A stretch of DNA of 64,000 bases from Prevotella sp. (GCA_022779305.1 JALFSW010000087.1:27611-91610); one strand, 5' to 3'. Positions 1-8,789 are shown, counted from the first letter of the stretch. Numbers and translations: made by a program. Notes: generated from the sequence alone by a model not told the origin.

Positions 1-1
1 A

Positions 2-1588
2 GCCAAGTATTTCCAAAACATTTTGAAAAACCATCCAGACGGACGGGCAATAGGACTTCAATATTTCAGAAGCAGAGGGGTCAGAGATGATATCATAGAG
101 AAATTCCAGTTGGGCTATTGTCTGCCAGACCGTCAGGCTTTGAGCACAGAAGTCCTCAAAGCGGGTTACAAGAAAGCGTTTTTGTTGAAAACAGGATTGT
201 GTTACGAACGTGAGAATGGTGAACTTATCGACCGTTTCCATGGTCGTGTCGTTTTTCCGTGGATAGGCGTGAGTGGAAAAGTAACGGGCTTTGGTGGCAG
301 ATTGTTAGACAGTAGAACAAAAGGCGTAAGCCAAAAGTATGTCAATTCACCAGATAGCGAAATCTATCACAAAGACAAAGAACTCTATGGCATATTCCAA
401 GCCAAGAAAGCCATAGCCAAGTTAGACCTTGTTTATATGGTGGAGGGCTACACGGATGTTATAGCTATGCACCAATGTGGCATAGAAAACGTGGTTGCGA
501 ATAGCGGAACCGCCCTTTCACTGTACCAAATAAAAATCTTGCGCAGGTTCACGTCGAACATTGTTTTGCTTTACGATGGCGATGACGCAGGAAAACACGC
601 TGCCTTGCGTGGTACGGACATGTTGCTTGCAGAGGGCATGAACGTGAAGGTGTTGCTCCTTCCCGAAGGAAAAGACCCCGACGAAATGGCACGTCAGTTT
701 TCAGCAGAAGACTTCCGTCGCTATATCGAAGCTGAACAGACCGACTTTATTGTCTTTAAAATTAACCTTTTGTTGCAAGGCGTAACCGACCCTGTGAAGC
801 GTTCTGGAGCGGTGAGTTCGATAACGCAAAGCATTGCCGTCATCAAAGACCCCATTCTGCGCGACACCTATCTTCGAGAGTGTGCACACCGTACGAAAGT
901 AAAGGAGTCGACACTCATCGCACAGATGAACAAATACATCTATAAAGAACGAGAACAGCAACAAAAAGAACAACAACACAGTCCTACTGCTACACCAGAA
1001 CAAACTGAAAGCACACAAGTGATGCCCAGCCGTTCGTTCACTACGTCTGGAACAACATCCAAAGTGGAAACATTCCTCGTTCAGTGTATCATCAGAGATG
1101 GCGAAAAAACGCTCTTTGAAAACATAAAGAACGAAGAAACAGGTGAGGACATCCGTTTAAACGTGGCACAATACATAGCCTACGACCTCGGGTTAGACAA
1201 TCTTAGCTTTGCCAATCCACTATCCATACAAATCCTTAGTGAAGCCATCGCACACAGCGAAGATCCTGATTTCAAAGCAGAAGACTATTTCACACACCAT
1301 TCCGACCAACACATCGCAAGGATTGCAGCACAATTGAGCATCGATCCTTATCAACTTTCGGAAAGCGTGCAGCACAAGGAACGCCAGAGCGAATTGAAGG
1401 AGCGGGTGATTCACCTCATTCTCGACTTCCGAAAGGAATACATCGAACAACATCTTAAAGCACTTCAAGATGCGTTGCAAACCGAAAAAGAAATGGAAAA
1501 GATAATGGACATCATGGCTGAAATAAAAAAAACGCAAGAAATGCGAAACATTCTTGCAAAGAAATTAGGCACCGACATCTTTGGCTAA
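2..1588 (+). CDS. dnaG: DNA primase DnaG (3' part; 5' end off window)
   Basis: DNA primase, which makes RNA primers for replication forks. The frame is open from the first bases of the window (AKYFQNILKN...), so the TTG at 23 in the ORF track is not the real start and the N-terminal zinc-ribbon domain lies to the left of the window. Visible parts: the RNA-polymerase core (RSRGV, GFGGR), the Toprim motifs VEGYTDVIAMH (about ORF residue 140) and YDGDDAGKHA (about 185) that bind metal, a Q-rich linker near 310, and a diverged helical C-terminal region (about 350-521) where family members bind the replicative helicase. The next gene, cls, follows after 73 bp with no terminator visible. Confidence 0.96.
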   Translation, partial: AKYFQNILKNHPDGRAIGLQYFRSRGVRDDIIEKFQLGYCLPDRQALSTEVLKAGYKKAFLLKTGLCYERENGELIDRFHGRVVFPWIGVSGKVTGFGGRLLDSRTKGVSQKYVNSPDSEIYHKDKELYGIFQAKKAIAKLDLVYMVEGYTDVIAMHQCGIENVVANSGTALSLYQIKILRRFTSNIVLLYDGDDAGKHAALRGTDMLLAEGMNVKVLLLPEGKDPDEMARQFSAEDFRRYIEAEQTDFIVFKINLLLQGVTDPVKRSGAVSSITQSIAVIKDPILRDTYLRECAHRTKVKESTLIAQMNKYIYKEREQQQKEQQHSPTATPEQTESTQVMPSRSFTTSGTTSKVETFLVQCIIRDGEKTLFENIKNEETGEDIRLNVAQYIAYDLGLDNLSFANPLSIQILSEAIAHSEDPDFKAEDYFTHHSDQHIARIAAQLSIDPYQLSESVQHKERQSELKERVIHLILDFRKEYIEQHLKALQDALQTEKEMEKIMDIMAEIKKTQEMRNILAKKLGTDIFG

Positions 1589-1661
1589 ATGCTTCATGGG
1601 CTGTGCAAGCAAAGTTCAGTAAACCCACAAATACAAGCATAAAACAAACTCTACAAGACTA

Positions 1662-3083
1662 ATGATCTACGTCCATTGGATAGTTTTAGTGGTCTATTTG
1701 CTTTTCGCCATCGCTGCATTGATCACTATTTTGCTGGAAAACCGACAACCAGCAAAGACCGTTGCGTGGGTTTTGGTCTTACTTTTTCTGCCTCCCGTGG
1801 GCATCATTCTCTACTTTTTCTTCGGTCAGCAAAGAAGAAAGAAAAGGCATAAATGGCAGCAATCGCTCGATTATTTCACACACTCGTCATTATCAGCTGC
1901 GGTAAAATTGCGCAACATCAACCTCCCCGACAAGCAAAAAGAACTCATTCGGCTTTTCATCAACCAAAGTAAGGCGCTTCCGTTTAAAACAAACGAAGTA
2001 GAAATATTCACTTCTGGCTATGAGTTTTTCCCCGTTTTACTTGCCGAAATAGCAAAAGCCCAACACCACATACACCTCATTTCCTACATCATTGAAGACG
2101 ACTCATTGGGCAATCTCATTGCCGATGCCTTGATAGAAAAAGCGCATCAGGGCATAGAAGTGCGTTTAATTTATGACGATGTGGGTTCATGGAAGGTGAA
2201 CAACAAATTCTTTGAGCGGATGCGGATGGAGGGAATAGAAGTACATCCTTTTATGCCTGTTCGTTTCCCGCTCTTCACACGCAAGGTGAACTATCGCAAC
2301 CACAGAAAACTCTGTGTTATAGATGGTTGTGTAGGTTTCATAGGTGGGATGAATATTGCCCTCCGCTACGTGAAAGGAAGCAACAAACAAGCATGGCGCG
2401 ACACACATCTAATGCTCCGTGGGGCTGGTACACACGGCATTCAGCGAGCGTTCGTGATGGATTGGTTCTTCGTGGACCAAACGCTCATATCTGGTCAAAA
2501 GTATTATCCCATAACGCCCTATTCTGAGGGAAGTTTCCTAACGCAGATCGTGACAAGCAATCCAACAAGTTTTTCACCTGAAATAGAACAAGGCTACATA
2601 AAAATCTTACTCAATGCGAAACGCTATGTCTACATGCAAACGCCTTATTTCATCCCGACTGAGCCCATCCTTTTTGCCATGCGAACGGCAGCCATTGCGG
2701 GAGTAGACGTGCGACTGATGTTGCCCTTACATGCCGACAAAAAAATAGTACAATGGGCGTCGCGCTCGTTTGTAATGGAAGCGGCCCGAGCGGGCATCAA
2801 AATCTTGCTCCACAAGAATGCTTTTCTGCATTCCAAGCTCCTCGTAGCCGATGATTGCATTGCAACGATTGGCTCAACCAATGTTGATTTTCGCAGTTTT
2901 GAGAATAATTTTGAAGCAAACGTCTTTCTCTATGACACCGAAACAGCTAGAAAAGTGAAAGCAATATTCCTTGAAGACGAGCATGCTTGCCTGTCTTTAT
3001 CAAAGGTGAAAGACATCACACATCCTTCTTTCTTTCAAAGGTTATGTGAATCAATTGTACGTTTGTTGAGTCCGCTTTTATAA
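1662..3083 (+). CDS. cls: Cardiolipin synthase (phospholipase D family)
   Basis: Bacterial-type cardiolipin synthase, which condenses phosphatidylglycerol molecules at the inner membrane. It has two N-terminal membrane helices (about residues 4-25 and 33-55, the PLDc_N region), a basic stretch (QQRRKKR), then two phospholipase D catalytic HKD motifs: HRKLCVID with its His near residue 213 and HSKLLVAD with its His near residue 390, each followed by the expected G-G/S-x-N turn (FIGGMN, TIGSTN). Its 473 residues are normal for the family. It may be cotranscribed with dnaG upstream. It converges on rsmD, and the 148-bp gap shows no strong hairpin. Confidence 0.95.
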   Translation: MIYVHWIVLVVYLLFAIAALITILLENRQPAKTVAWVLVLLFLPPVGIILYFFFGQQRRKKRHKWQQSLDYFTHSSLSAAVKLRNINLPDKQKELIRLFINQSKALPFKTNEVEIFTSGYEFFPVLLAEIAKAQHHIHLISYIIEDDSLGNLIADALIEKAHQGIEVRLIYDDVGSWKVNNKFFERMRMEGIEVHPFMPVRFPLFTRKVNYRNHRKLCVIDGCVGFIGGMNIALRYVKGSNKQAWRDTHLMLRGAGTHGIQRAFVMDWFFVDQTLISGQKYYPITPYSEGSFLTQIVTSNPTSFSPEIEQGYIKILLNAKRYVYMQTPYFIPTEPILFAMRTAAIAGVDVRLMLPLHADKKIVQWASRSFVMEAARAGIKILLHKNAFLHSKLLVADDCIATIGSTNVDFRSFENNFEANVFLYDTETARKVKAIFLEDEHACLSLSKVKDITHPSFFQRLCESIVRLLSPLL

Positions 3084-3230
3084 AATGAAATTGAACACAT
3101 TATTTTTGCTTCCTCACTGACACGTATCATTACACATTCAGTTGAACATCATCGTATGCATAAAAAGCGGCAAAGAAATCTTTCGACTAATTTTTCAGAT
3201 TGAGACGTCACATTTTCCGAATACACTTCT

Positions 3231-3794
3231 TTAAAGCACTTCATTAATTTCTTTCAGAGCTAAAGAACGAAAGATACTGAAATTTACGCTCCCATAAGTT
3301 CGATGCTCCACAAAGCAAGGATGCGAATCAAACCGATGTTGCTTTCCGTGTTCAAAAACAAAGACACCTTCAGGTTTCAATAAGTCCTTCTCAAAAACTA
3401 AATCAGGTATTTGGGGCAATGCTTCGAGTTGATAAGGTGGGTCGGCAAAAATAAAATCAAATTTTGAATGTGCTTTCTTCAAGAATCGAAAAACATCACC
3501 ACGAATGAGCAAATGGTTCTCTGCTTTGATTTTCTTTACACATTCGGCTATGAAATTGGCATGCTCTCTGTCTTTCTCAACACTCACCACCTCACGACAA
3601 CCTCTTGACAGTAATTCGAGCGTAATACTACCCGTGCCAGAAAACAAATCGAGTGCAGTGCTTTCTTCAAAATCTATGTAGCCATTGAGCACATTAAAGA
3701 TATTCTCCTTTGCAAAATCGGTAGTCGGACGTGCTTTGAATGTGCGGGGAATATCGAAGTGCCTACCTTTATATATACCTGTTATGATACGCAT
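3231..3794 (-). CDS. rsmD: 16S rRNA (guanine966-N2)-methyltransferase RsmD
   Basis: Methylates G966 of 16S rRNA in the small subunit. It shows the N-terminal MRIITGIYKGR and RPTTDFAKE segments typical of RsmD, the SAM-binding motif LDLFSGTGSITLELLSRG (about 49-66) with the acidic SVEKD strand end, and the catalytic FADPPY motif (about residue 118) of N2-guanine and N6-adenine methyltransferases. The 187-residue length fits. It lies 56 bp downstream of the DUF3822 gene on the same strand, an arrangement I associate with Bacteroidales, so the two are probably one transcript. Confidence 0.95.
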   Translation of the reverse strand: MRIITGIYKGRHFDIPRTFKARPTTDFAKENIFNVLNGYIDFEESTALDLFSGTGSITLELLSRGCREVVSVEKDREHANFIAECVKKIKAENHLLIRGDVFRFLKKAHSKFDFIFADPPYQLEALPQIPDLVFEKDLLKPEGVFVFEHGKQHRFDSHPCFVEHRTYGSVNFSIFRSLALKEINEVL

Positions 3795-3850
3795 GTTTAA
3801 TTCTTCTATAGTTTTTTCCTTGCTGATTTTCGTTTTATTCTCTCCCTGCC

Positions 3851-4663
3851 TTAGTCTCTATATAGTGTTTTCAAGTCATAGGGAATGTCTGTTCTCCGTC
3901 CAATCGCCATGTTTGAGAAATCGATTTCCGGATGAACAACGTAGCAACGGCGCAAGAATTTTAACAAGTCGTCTTTCAGCTCTTTTTCGTTTGGAATTTC
4001 GCCAACCAAGTGAAGTTCATCGCTTTCGGACTGCATGCCCAATTGTTTCCAAACATACAAAATATAGTAGAGTATGTTTTGGGTTTCCCTTGCCTCATAG
4101 ACATTGTTAAAACGAAAACGTTTCTGATGGAAAGCAAAGATAGTCATCTCCTTTTCATGAAAGTAGACATAGAGTTTTCGCCTTGCACCCATGAACGAAC
4201 GATGATAAAGATGCCTCCAAACAGGAAGCATAAGCGGCTGAATGCGCACCTCGGCAAAGTTGTCGTTTGCCACCATCTTTAAATCCTTATTCACCGAAAA
4301 AACTGCGGCTGCATTCAGTTCGGGCAAAATGACGGTGTCGATGTCATCACTTTTTTTCCATTTAAAGGTGTGCTTATAAAGTGTTTCAAGGTCTTGTTCC
4401 TGACATTCGTCCACGGGAACAAGCATCACAGGGCTATCCACAGCTATGAGCACTGCCTTGTACCTCGTTTGCAACAAAGGAGATGTCCGTAGCGCATTGC
4501 GCAAATTGGCAGCAATCGAAATACCACTGTTATATTCATACTTCTCCACTTTTATCCCACCCTCCGATAGATGATTTTCTACGGAGAACATCAAACTATT
4601 CTTGCCCACTCGCATTGTGAGTCGGCGTTCATTTCCCGATATGCTTCTGTCTGTTGATTCCAT
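3851..4663 (-). CDS. DUF3822 family protein
   Basis: Conserved Bacteroidetes protein of unknown function; I recognise it as DUF3822-like from sequence style and from its place directly upstream of rsmD. 270 residues, no signal peptide and no membrane helix, so probably cytoplasmic. The family is thought to have an actin/hexokinase-like (ASKHA) fold, but no ATP-binding motif is convincing here. Segments such as VILPELNAAAVFSVN and YHRSFMGARRKLYVYFHEKEM look like an ordered alpha/beta core. A possible -7 box (TAAGTTTG on the minus strand, 4680-4687) sits about 17 bp before the start codon. Its role in ribosome maturation next to rsmD is only a guess. Confidence 0.75.
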   Translation of the reverse strand: MESTDRSISGNERRLTMRVGKNSLMFSVENHLSEGGIKVEKYEYNSGISIAANLRNALRTSPLLQTRYKAVLIAVDSPVMLVPVDECQEQDLETLYKHTFKWKKSDDIDTVILPELNAAAVFSVNKDLKMVANDNFAEVRIQPLMLPVWRHLYHRSFMGARRKLYVYFHEKEMTIFAFHQKRFRFNNVYEARETQNILYYILYVWKQLGMQSESDELHLVGEIPNEKELKDDLLKFLRRCYVVHPEIDFSNMAIGRRTDIPYDLKTLYRD

Positions 4664-4793
4664 CTTTTTCAGTCTGCTGCAAACTTACATATTTTTTTCC
4701 GATTACGTTCCTTTTCGCCTTGATAAATGTCATCTATTCGCTTGCTTTCGACATTTTTACAGTTCAATGATGGTCTCTGTCTGCAAAAGTTTT

Positions 4794-4801
4794 TACCTTT
4801 G
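4794..4801 (+). promoter_or_regulatory. Bacteroidetes -7 promoter box for lrgAB
   Basis: TACCTTTG matches the Bacteroidetes -7 consensus TAnnTTTG and is followed by GC, as usual. No good -33 TTTG is seen 19-21 bp upstream. If used, transcription would start around 4808 and the entire repeat element at 4813-5015 would lie in the lrgA 5' leader. Confidence 0.5.
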
Positions 4802-4812
4802 CATCACAAATA

Positions 4813-5015
4813 TTAAACCCAATTCGGTCATTAGAGACCAAACGGATTACGTCTGATGGGCTATGCAGATTCTTCATCGTTTTCTCGCAGATGTAGCGGG
4901 CTTATTTCAAGCGAAAACGATGAATAAGCTGCCGAAAAGCAGATGTAAGCAGTTGGGAAGTTAATAAATAAAATAAAAAAGACCCCTAACGGTCTAATGA
5001 CCGATTTGGGTTTAA
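4813..5015 (+). repeat. Dispersed ~200-bp inverted-repeat element, copy A (plus orientation)
   Basis: Near-complete copy. The left end reads TTAAACCCAATTCGGTCATT and the right end is its near-perfect inverse (AATGACCGATTTGGGTTTAA). The body carries the conserved CGCAGATGTAGCGGGCT block and the GTTGGGAAGT-AATAAATA block. It fills most of the DUF3822-lrgA gap, and its right end stops 15 bp before the lrgA ATG. Other copies: 12139, 34962, 38720, 41316 and 47991; fragments at 19668, 51508 and 59254. It encodes no protein. Confidence 0.9.
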
Positions 5016-5030
5016 CTCTGATCAAGAAAA

Positions 5031-5441
5031 ATGGCCATACAGTTCTTCATCATTTTCGGCTGCTTAGCACTGGGCGAACTCATCGTCTGGGCAACAGGCA
5101 TCAAGTTTCCATCAAGCATCATTGGAATGTTGCTGCTCACTTTGTTTTTAAAACTCGGATGGATAAAGCTCGGATGGATAAAACAACTCTCCGACATGCT
5201 CATCGCCAACTTGGGTTTCTTTTTCGTTCCGCCAGGCGTCGCATTGATGTTATACATTGATCTTATCAAAGCCGAATTTCTCCCTATTGCACTGGCAACA
5301 CTCGTGAGCACCATCCTTGTGCTTATTGTCACTGGACAGATGCACCAGTTTGTCATTGCTTGCGAACGAAAAATCAACAAACAGCTTCTTCTCAGACGAA
5401 AAAACAAGAAACAACGCAACCAAAATGGAAATTCTCTCTAA
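5031..5441 (+). CDS. lrgA: CidA/LrgA family holin-like membrane protein
   Basis: Small membrane protein of the CidA/LrgA family, associated with control of murein hydrolase activity and, in other bacteria, with pyruvate or fermentation-product transport together with LrgB. About four hydrophobic segments are visible; the diagnostic ALGELIVWATGIKFPSSIIGM lies at residues 12-32. A 15-nt direct tandem duplication gives the peptide KLGWIKLGWIK near residue 43, between the second and third hydrophobic segments. The basic C-terminus (RRKNKKQRNQN) is cytoplasmic-like. The stop overlaps the lrgB start by 17 nt, so the pair is translationally coupled. The start directly follows repeat copy A. Confidence 0.92.
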   Translation: MAIQFFIIFGCLALGELIVWATGIKFPSSIIGMLLLTLFLKLGWIKLGWIKQLSDMLIANLGFFFVPPGVALMLYIDLIKAEFLPIALATLVSTILVLIVTGQMHQFVIACERKINKQLLLRRKNKKQRNQNGNSL

Positions 5442-6123
5442 CCAATACGTCATACTTGCACTCACCTTTGCCGTCTTCTTCGTGGCACGCTGGTGCCAGA
5501 AAAAAACAAAATGGGTGATTCTCAACCCCATACTCATTGCCATCCTCATCATCATTGGCTACCTGAAAATCACAGGTGTCTCCTTTGAAACCTATCGTGA
5601 AGGAGCCGACCTGATTGAGTTCTGGCTCAAACCTGCTGTTGTTGCATTGGGTGTTCCACTCTATCTTCAGCTTGATGCCATCAAAAAACTTTGGTTTCCC
5701 ATCCTTGTTTCGCAGCTCGTTGGTTGCTTGGTGGGCATCGTAAGTGTAGTTCTAATTGCAAAATTCTTTGGTGCATCGGAAGTTGTTGTGCTTTCGCTAG
5801 CAAGCAAATCCGTAACCACCCCGATTGCCATGGAGGTTACACAGAGCGTTGGTGGCATTCCATCGCTCACAGCTGCTGTAGTGGTCATCACGGGTATATT
5901 GGGTGCACTCATGGGATTTAAGACACTCGCATTGGGCAAAGTTTCTAGTCCGATTGCAAAAGGACTCTCCTTAGGAGCGGCTTCCCACGCCGTCGGAGCA
6001 TCCACAGCAATGACATATAGTAGCAAATGCGGTGCCTACGCTAGTTTAGGTATTACGCTCAATGGCATCTTCACAGCCTTACTCACGCCCTCAATGATTC
6101 ACATCATTGACACCTTTTTTTAA
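5425..6123 (+). CDS. lrgB: LrgB family membrane protein
   Basis: Partner of LrgA in the inner membrane. I place the start at the ATG at 5425 (MEILSNQYVILALTF, 232 residues) rather than the longer frame in the ORF track, because that gives the usual LrgB length and an N-terminal hydrophobic helix. It has six or more hydrophobic segments. The family signatures LKPAVVALGVPLYLQ, SLASKSVTTPIAMEV and ASHAVGASTAMTYSSKCGAYASLGITLNG are all present. It is followed by a strong intrinsic terminator at 6157. Confidence 0.94.
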   Translation: MEILSNQYVILALTFAVFFVARWCQKKTKWVILNPILIAILIIIGYLKITGVSFETYREGADLIEFWLKPAVVALGVPLYLQLDAIKKLWFPILVSQLVGCLVGIVSVVLIAKFFGASEVVVLSLASKSVTTPIAMEVTQSVGGIPSLTAAVVVITGILGALMGFKTLALGKVSSPIAKGLSLGAASHAVGASTAMTYSSKCGAYASLGITLNGIFTALLTPSMIHIIDTFF

Positions 6124-6156
6124 TCGTTCTCTCAAATAAAACCCATAATTATTCCA

Positions 6157-6185
6157 CCTCGATTAAAAAATCGAGGTTTTCTTTT
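6157..6185 (+). terminator. Intrinsic terminator after lrgAB
   Basis: Perfect 8-bp stem CCTCGATT / AATCGAGG with an A-rich loop, followed by TTTTCTTTT, 34 bp after the lrgB stop. Its T-tract overlaps the -33 box of the next promoter. Confidence 0.9.
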
Positions 6186-6213
6186 GCTAAATTCACTAAA
6201 AATTATAACTTTG
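6183..6213 (+). promoter_or_regulatory. Bacteroidetes housekeeping promoter for the 6267 gene
   Basis: TTTG (6183-6186), a 19-bp spacer, then TAACTTTG (6206-6213): an exact fit to the Bacteroidetes sigma-ABfr type -33/-7 consensus. The expected start site is near 6220, about 47 bp before the ATG at 6267. Confidence 0.85.
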
Positions 6214-6266
6214 CTACAACTAAAAAAGCGCATATAGAATATTAATCATTTTAAACCATCATAATT

Positions 6267-6740
6267 ATGAAGAAATCATTATTCATCATGCTCCTCACAT
6301 TGGCAGCCCATTTTTTCTGCATCGGGAAAGCGGCTGCAGAAAGTTTGGTTTTAAAACTTAAAACAAACGAAGAGGTTATCTTTGAACTTGCAGGCTCACC
6401 AAAAGTGAACTACGAAGGAACTATCCTCAAAATCAAGGGTAACGGAAAAGAGTTTTCCACCGAATTAAGCAACGTTGTGAACTACACCTTTACCGGAAAT
6501 TCGGCTGACATCAATCCCACAACCACGCAAAGTGGCTATGCGGTTGAAAACGATGTAGTGAAACTCGCCAATCTCAAAGCAAACGAGGTGGTCTTGGTAA
6601 CCTCTATTGACGGAAAAATCATCCACCGAACAAAAGCCGACAGCACTGGTTCAAGCATCATCGATCTCAAAGACTTTTCAAAAGGTATCTATATCTTCAA
6701 GACCAATAATCTTTCGTTTAAACTCTCAATCGGCAGATAA
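6267..6740 (+). CDS. Small secreted protein with type IX-like sorting tail
   Basis: 157 residues with a clear signal peptide (MKKSLFIMLLTLAAHFFCIGKAAAE). No enzymatic domain is recognised. The mature N-terminal part (LVLKLKTNEEVIFELAGSPKVNYEG...) resembles short beta-strand modules that precede sorting tails in Prevotella secreted proteins. The last ~70 residues (VTSIDGKIIHRTKAD..., FSKGIYIFKTNN...KLSIGR) look like a T9SS type A C-terminal domain, suggesting secretion across the outer membrane. It is probably cotranscribed with the gene 38 bp downstream. Function unknown. Confidence 0.75.
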   Translation: MKKSLFIMLLTLAAHFFCIGKAAAESLVLKLKTNEEVIFELAGSPKVNYEGTILKIKGNGKEFSTELSNVVNYTFTGNSADINPTTTQSGYAVENDVVKLANLKANEVVLVTSIDGKIIHRTKADSTGSSIIDLKDFSKGIYIFKTNNLSFKLSIGR

Positions 6741-6778
6741 TCAATAAAAAACTCATATTATCATTAATCATAGAATTT

Positions 6779-8203
6779 ATGAAAAGATTTTTTACACTTA
6801 TCACATTGTTTGTCAGCACAGTCGCAATGTGGGGACAAACCTACGACATGACCATTAAACTCAATGATGGACGCATTCTTAAATTCCCTACGACAGATGT
6901 TGCAGAAGTAACGTTCGACATTTCTGGAACGAACGCCAAGAATTGGGCTATGCCTAATCTGAATTTTGGGAAAGAAGCGGAATACGTCATTGGCAGTGCA
7001 GAACCCAACGAAACAACACGCACTGCGGAAGTAACAGTAGCTGCTGAAGCACGCAATCTTACTTATACATACTTCTTCGACGCAGACTACAATTACAAGT
7101 ATGCAAAACTCGTATTCAGTTCAGACGATGAACGCCTTGCATATGAAAGCTACCTCACAGAAGAAGGTTTCACAAAAGAAACTGCCAGCAGTACAACAGA
7201 CTACATCTATCGCAACACCGCTAAAAAACTCGTGGCTTTCATTCATAACACATATGCCGAAGGTGAGGCAACAACAATGGGCGAAAAATACGTAATCATT
7301 GGTGCTGAAGACGAAACCATCGCTTCATGGACACGCACCACATCGCTCAAAGGAACAGCCGCTATCTATGTTCCGTTCTTCGGGAAAGGAGCAAGCAAGG
7401 AAATGATGTGGCACTTTGAAAATCGGTCGGGGAATACACTCGTGGCAAACGATGCTGCCAATGCGCGCGGTGTCTACCGTTTTAACACCACAGATTCACG
7501 TTGGAAAATGACCCGCTATTGGTTCGATGCGAAGACTAAGAATTTCTTGGAAGAAGTTGCAATCTATTGTGATGCCAGCAACCGTCCTACGCCTGCAGAA
7601 GTTGCAGAATATCTTGCCTCACAAGGTTTCGCACAAACGGGCTTGAAAGATGGCAGCAGCGATGTAATCTATTACAATAGTCAGCTCAAGATTGCCGCTT
7701 TTGTAACCATGAGCATACCCGAAAATGCTGGTTCGGATTTCATGCCAAGCATCCAGTTTAGCCACGTGAACCTTGATGCACAACTTCCTCCAGAAAAGGT
7801 TATTCTTCCTTGGCCTGTTACCGAATACAACAAACTGACCATCGCAGAAGCCATCGATGCTTATAAACAAAAACCTTACTTCAAAAACTACAAAGATTTG
7901 GGTGGTGGGTTACATCAAATCGACACCAGTTCGCCCGACTTCCCTGTTATCCTCTTGCTTGAAGAAGGTGGCAAATATCTTGCTGCGTTGGTTGGTTCGC
8001 CTAATGTTTTGACGCTCAGTTCGCCTCATCTGCCTGCAATCTTCACAGAAAACGGCTACGAAAAATACACTGACGATAAATTAGCATTCGACACCTATGT
8101 GAACTGGACAGAAGACAAAGAAATTCAAGTCTGCACATCCGATCTCTTTGATATGGGCATTTTCTTCATCGTCTTTGAACCTAACGAGCGCAAAAAGAAC
8201 TAA
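6779..8203 (+). CDS. Secreted protein of unknown function
   Basis: 474 residues with a signal peptide (MKRFFTLITLFVSTVAMWGQ). The N-terminus after cleavage (TYDMTIKLNDGRILKFPTTDVAEVTFD) resembles the start of many Bacteroidales exported proteins and mirrors the mature start of the upstream gene. Two similar segments (YDMTIKL.., then YAKLVFSSDDERLAYESYLTEEGF and NFLEEVAIYCDASNRPTPAEVAEYLASQGF) suggest repeated alpha/beta modules that each read a 'position along a strand plus helix' pattern. No lipobox, no sorting tail, no catalytic motif. It likely forms a two-gene secreted unit with 6267-6740. Confidence 0.7.
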   Translation: MKRFFTLITLFVSTVAMWGQTYDMTIKLNDGRILKFPTTDVAEVTFDISGTNAKNWAMPNLNFGKEAEYVIGSAEPNETTRTAEVTVAAEARNLTYTYFFDADYNYKYAKLVFSSDDERLAYESYLTEEGFTKETASSTTDYIYRNTAKKLVAFIHNTYAEGEATTMGEKYVIIGAEDETIASWTRTTSLKGTAAIYVPFFGKGASKEMMWHFENRSGNTLVANDAANARGVYRFNTTDSRWKMTRYWFDAKTKNFLEEVAIYCDASNRPTPAEVAEYLASQGFAQTGLKDGSSDVIYYNSQLKIAAFVTMSIPENAGSDFMPSIQFSHVNLDAQLPPEKVILPWPVTEYNKLTIAEAIDAYKQKPYFKNYKDLGGGLHQIDTSSPDFPVILLLEEGGKYLAALVGSPNVLTLSSPHLPAIFTENGYEKYTDDKLAFDTYVNWTEDKEIQVCTSDLFDMGIFFIVFEPNERKKN

Positions 8204-8256
8204 CTTCTTTTCAGCCTGTTAGAGACATTTTATCCAAATACAGTATAGTTCGATTA

Positions 8257-8318
8257 TAACTAAGCCTCAGTTGCGCTGCAACTGAGGCTTTATTGCATCC
8301 CAAATGAGGCTCACTTAA
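8257..8318. repeat. Three-unit 22-bp palindromic repeat array 1
   Basis: Core palindromes at 8261 (TAAGCCTCA), 8283 (TGAGGCTTT) and 8305 (TGAGGCTCA), spaced exactly 22 bp. The spacers carry a second dyad (TTGCgctGCAA). It lies 58 bp after the stop of the 6779 gene. Same family as arrays at 19614, 36453, 48199 and 56423. Confidence 0.85.
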
Positions 8319-8382
8319 TATTACCTTAAAATAACGTGAGGTCAATGAAATAATGTAGACGGGCGCATTGTAAGGCATCGTT

Positions 8383-8493
8383 GACAGACGGGCGACCACA
8401 AGGGGAGTCCCTACAAGAAATCATTTTTTGGATAAGAGATGGAAAACGGAAAATCTCCAATGCAGGGGCGTCCCTTGTGATCGCCCATCTGCC
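8383..8493. repeat. Dispersed GGGCGACCACAAGGG repeat, inverted pair
   Basis: The left arm (8383-8415, GACAGACGGGCGACCACAAG...) and right arm (8461-8493) are inverted copies of the same ~33-bp sequence with a few mismatches, separated by 45 bp of A-rich DNA. A single diverged copy plus the same downstream GCAAGAAA-CATTTTTTG stretch occurs at 29219. This GC-rich motif resembles an intergenic repeat I remember from many unrelated bacteria; I cannot verify that here. Confidence 0.75.
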
Positions 8494-8751
8494 AACGATA
8501 CTCCTGCAAAACTCCCTTAAAAAACTCTTTATCAGCGCAACTTATTGATAATCAATTTTGCAGTTTTAAGATGAATCAAATTTTACAGAGGTCTCAATTC
8601 GTTGAACCCACGTTAATAAACAAGACCTTCGATGATAACAAGTGGAAAAACAAATGAATGACGAAGGAGTTTTCCAACTCGTTCCTTTGTGAATAAGAAA
8701 CAAAAATAGAAGATTATCTATACTAAAAAAATGAGATAAAATAATATAAAA

Positions 8752-8789
8752 GCGTGTCTACCTCGAAAGATAAACACGCCTTTTTATAT
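8752..8789 (-). terminator. Intrinsic terminator of the OmpA gene (bidirectional)
   Basis: The GCGTGT / ACACGC stem lies 45 bp beyond the OmpA stop. On the minus strand it is followed by TTTTATATTATTTT, and the plus strand also has CTTTTTAT, so it can stop transcripts from both sides. Confidence 0.8.
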
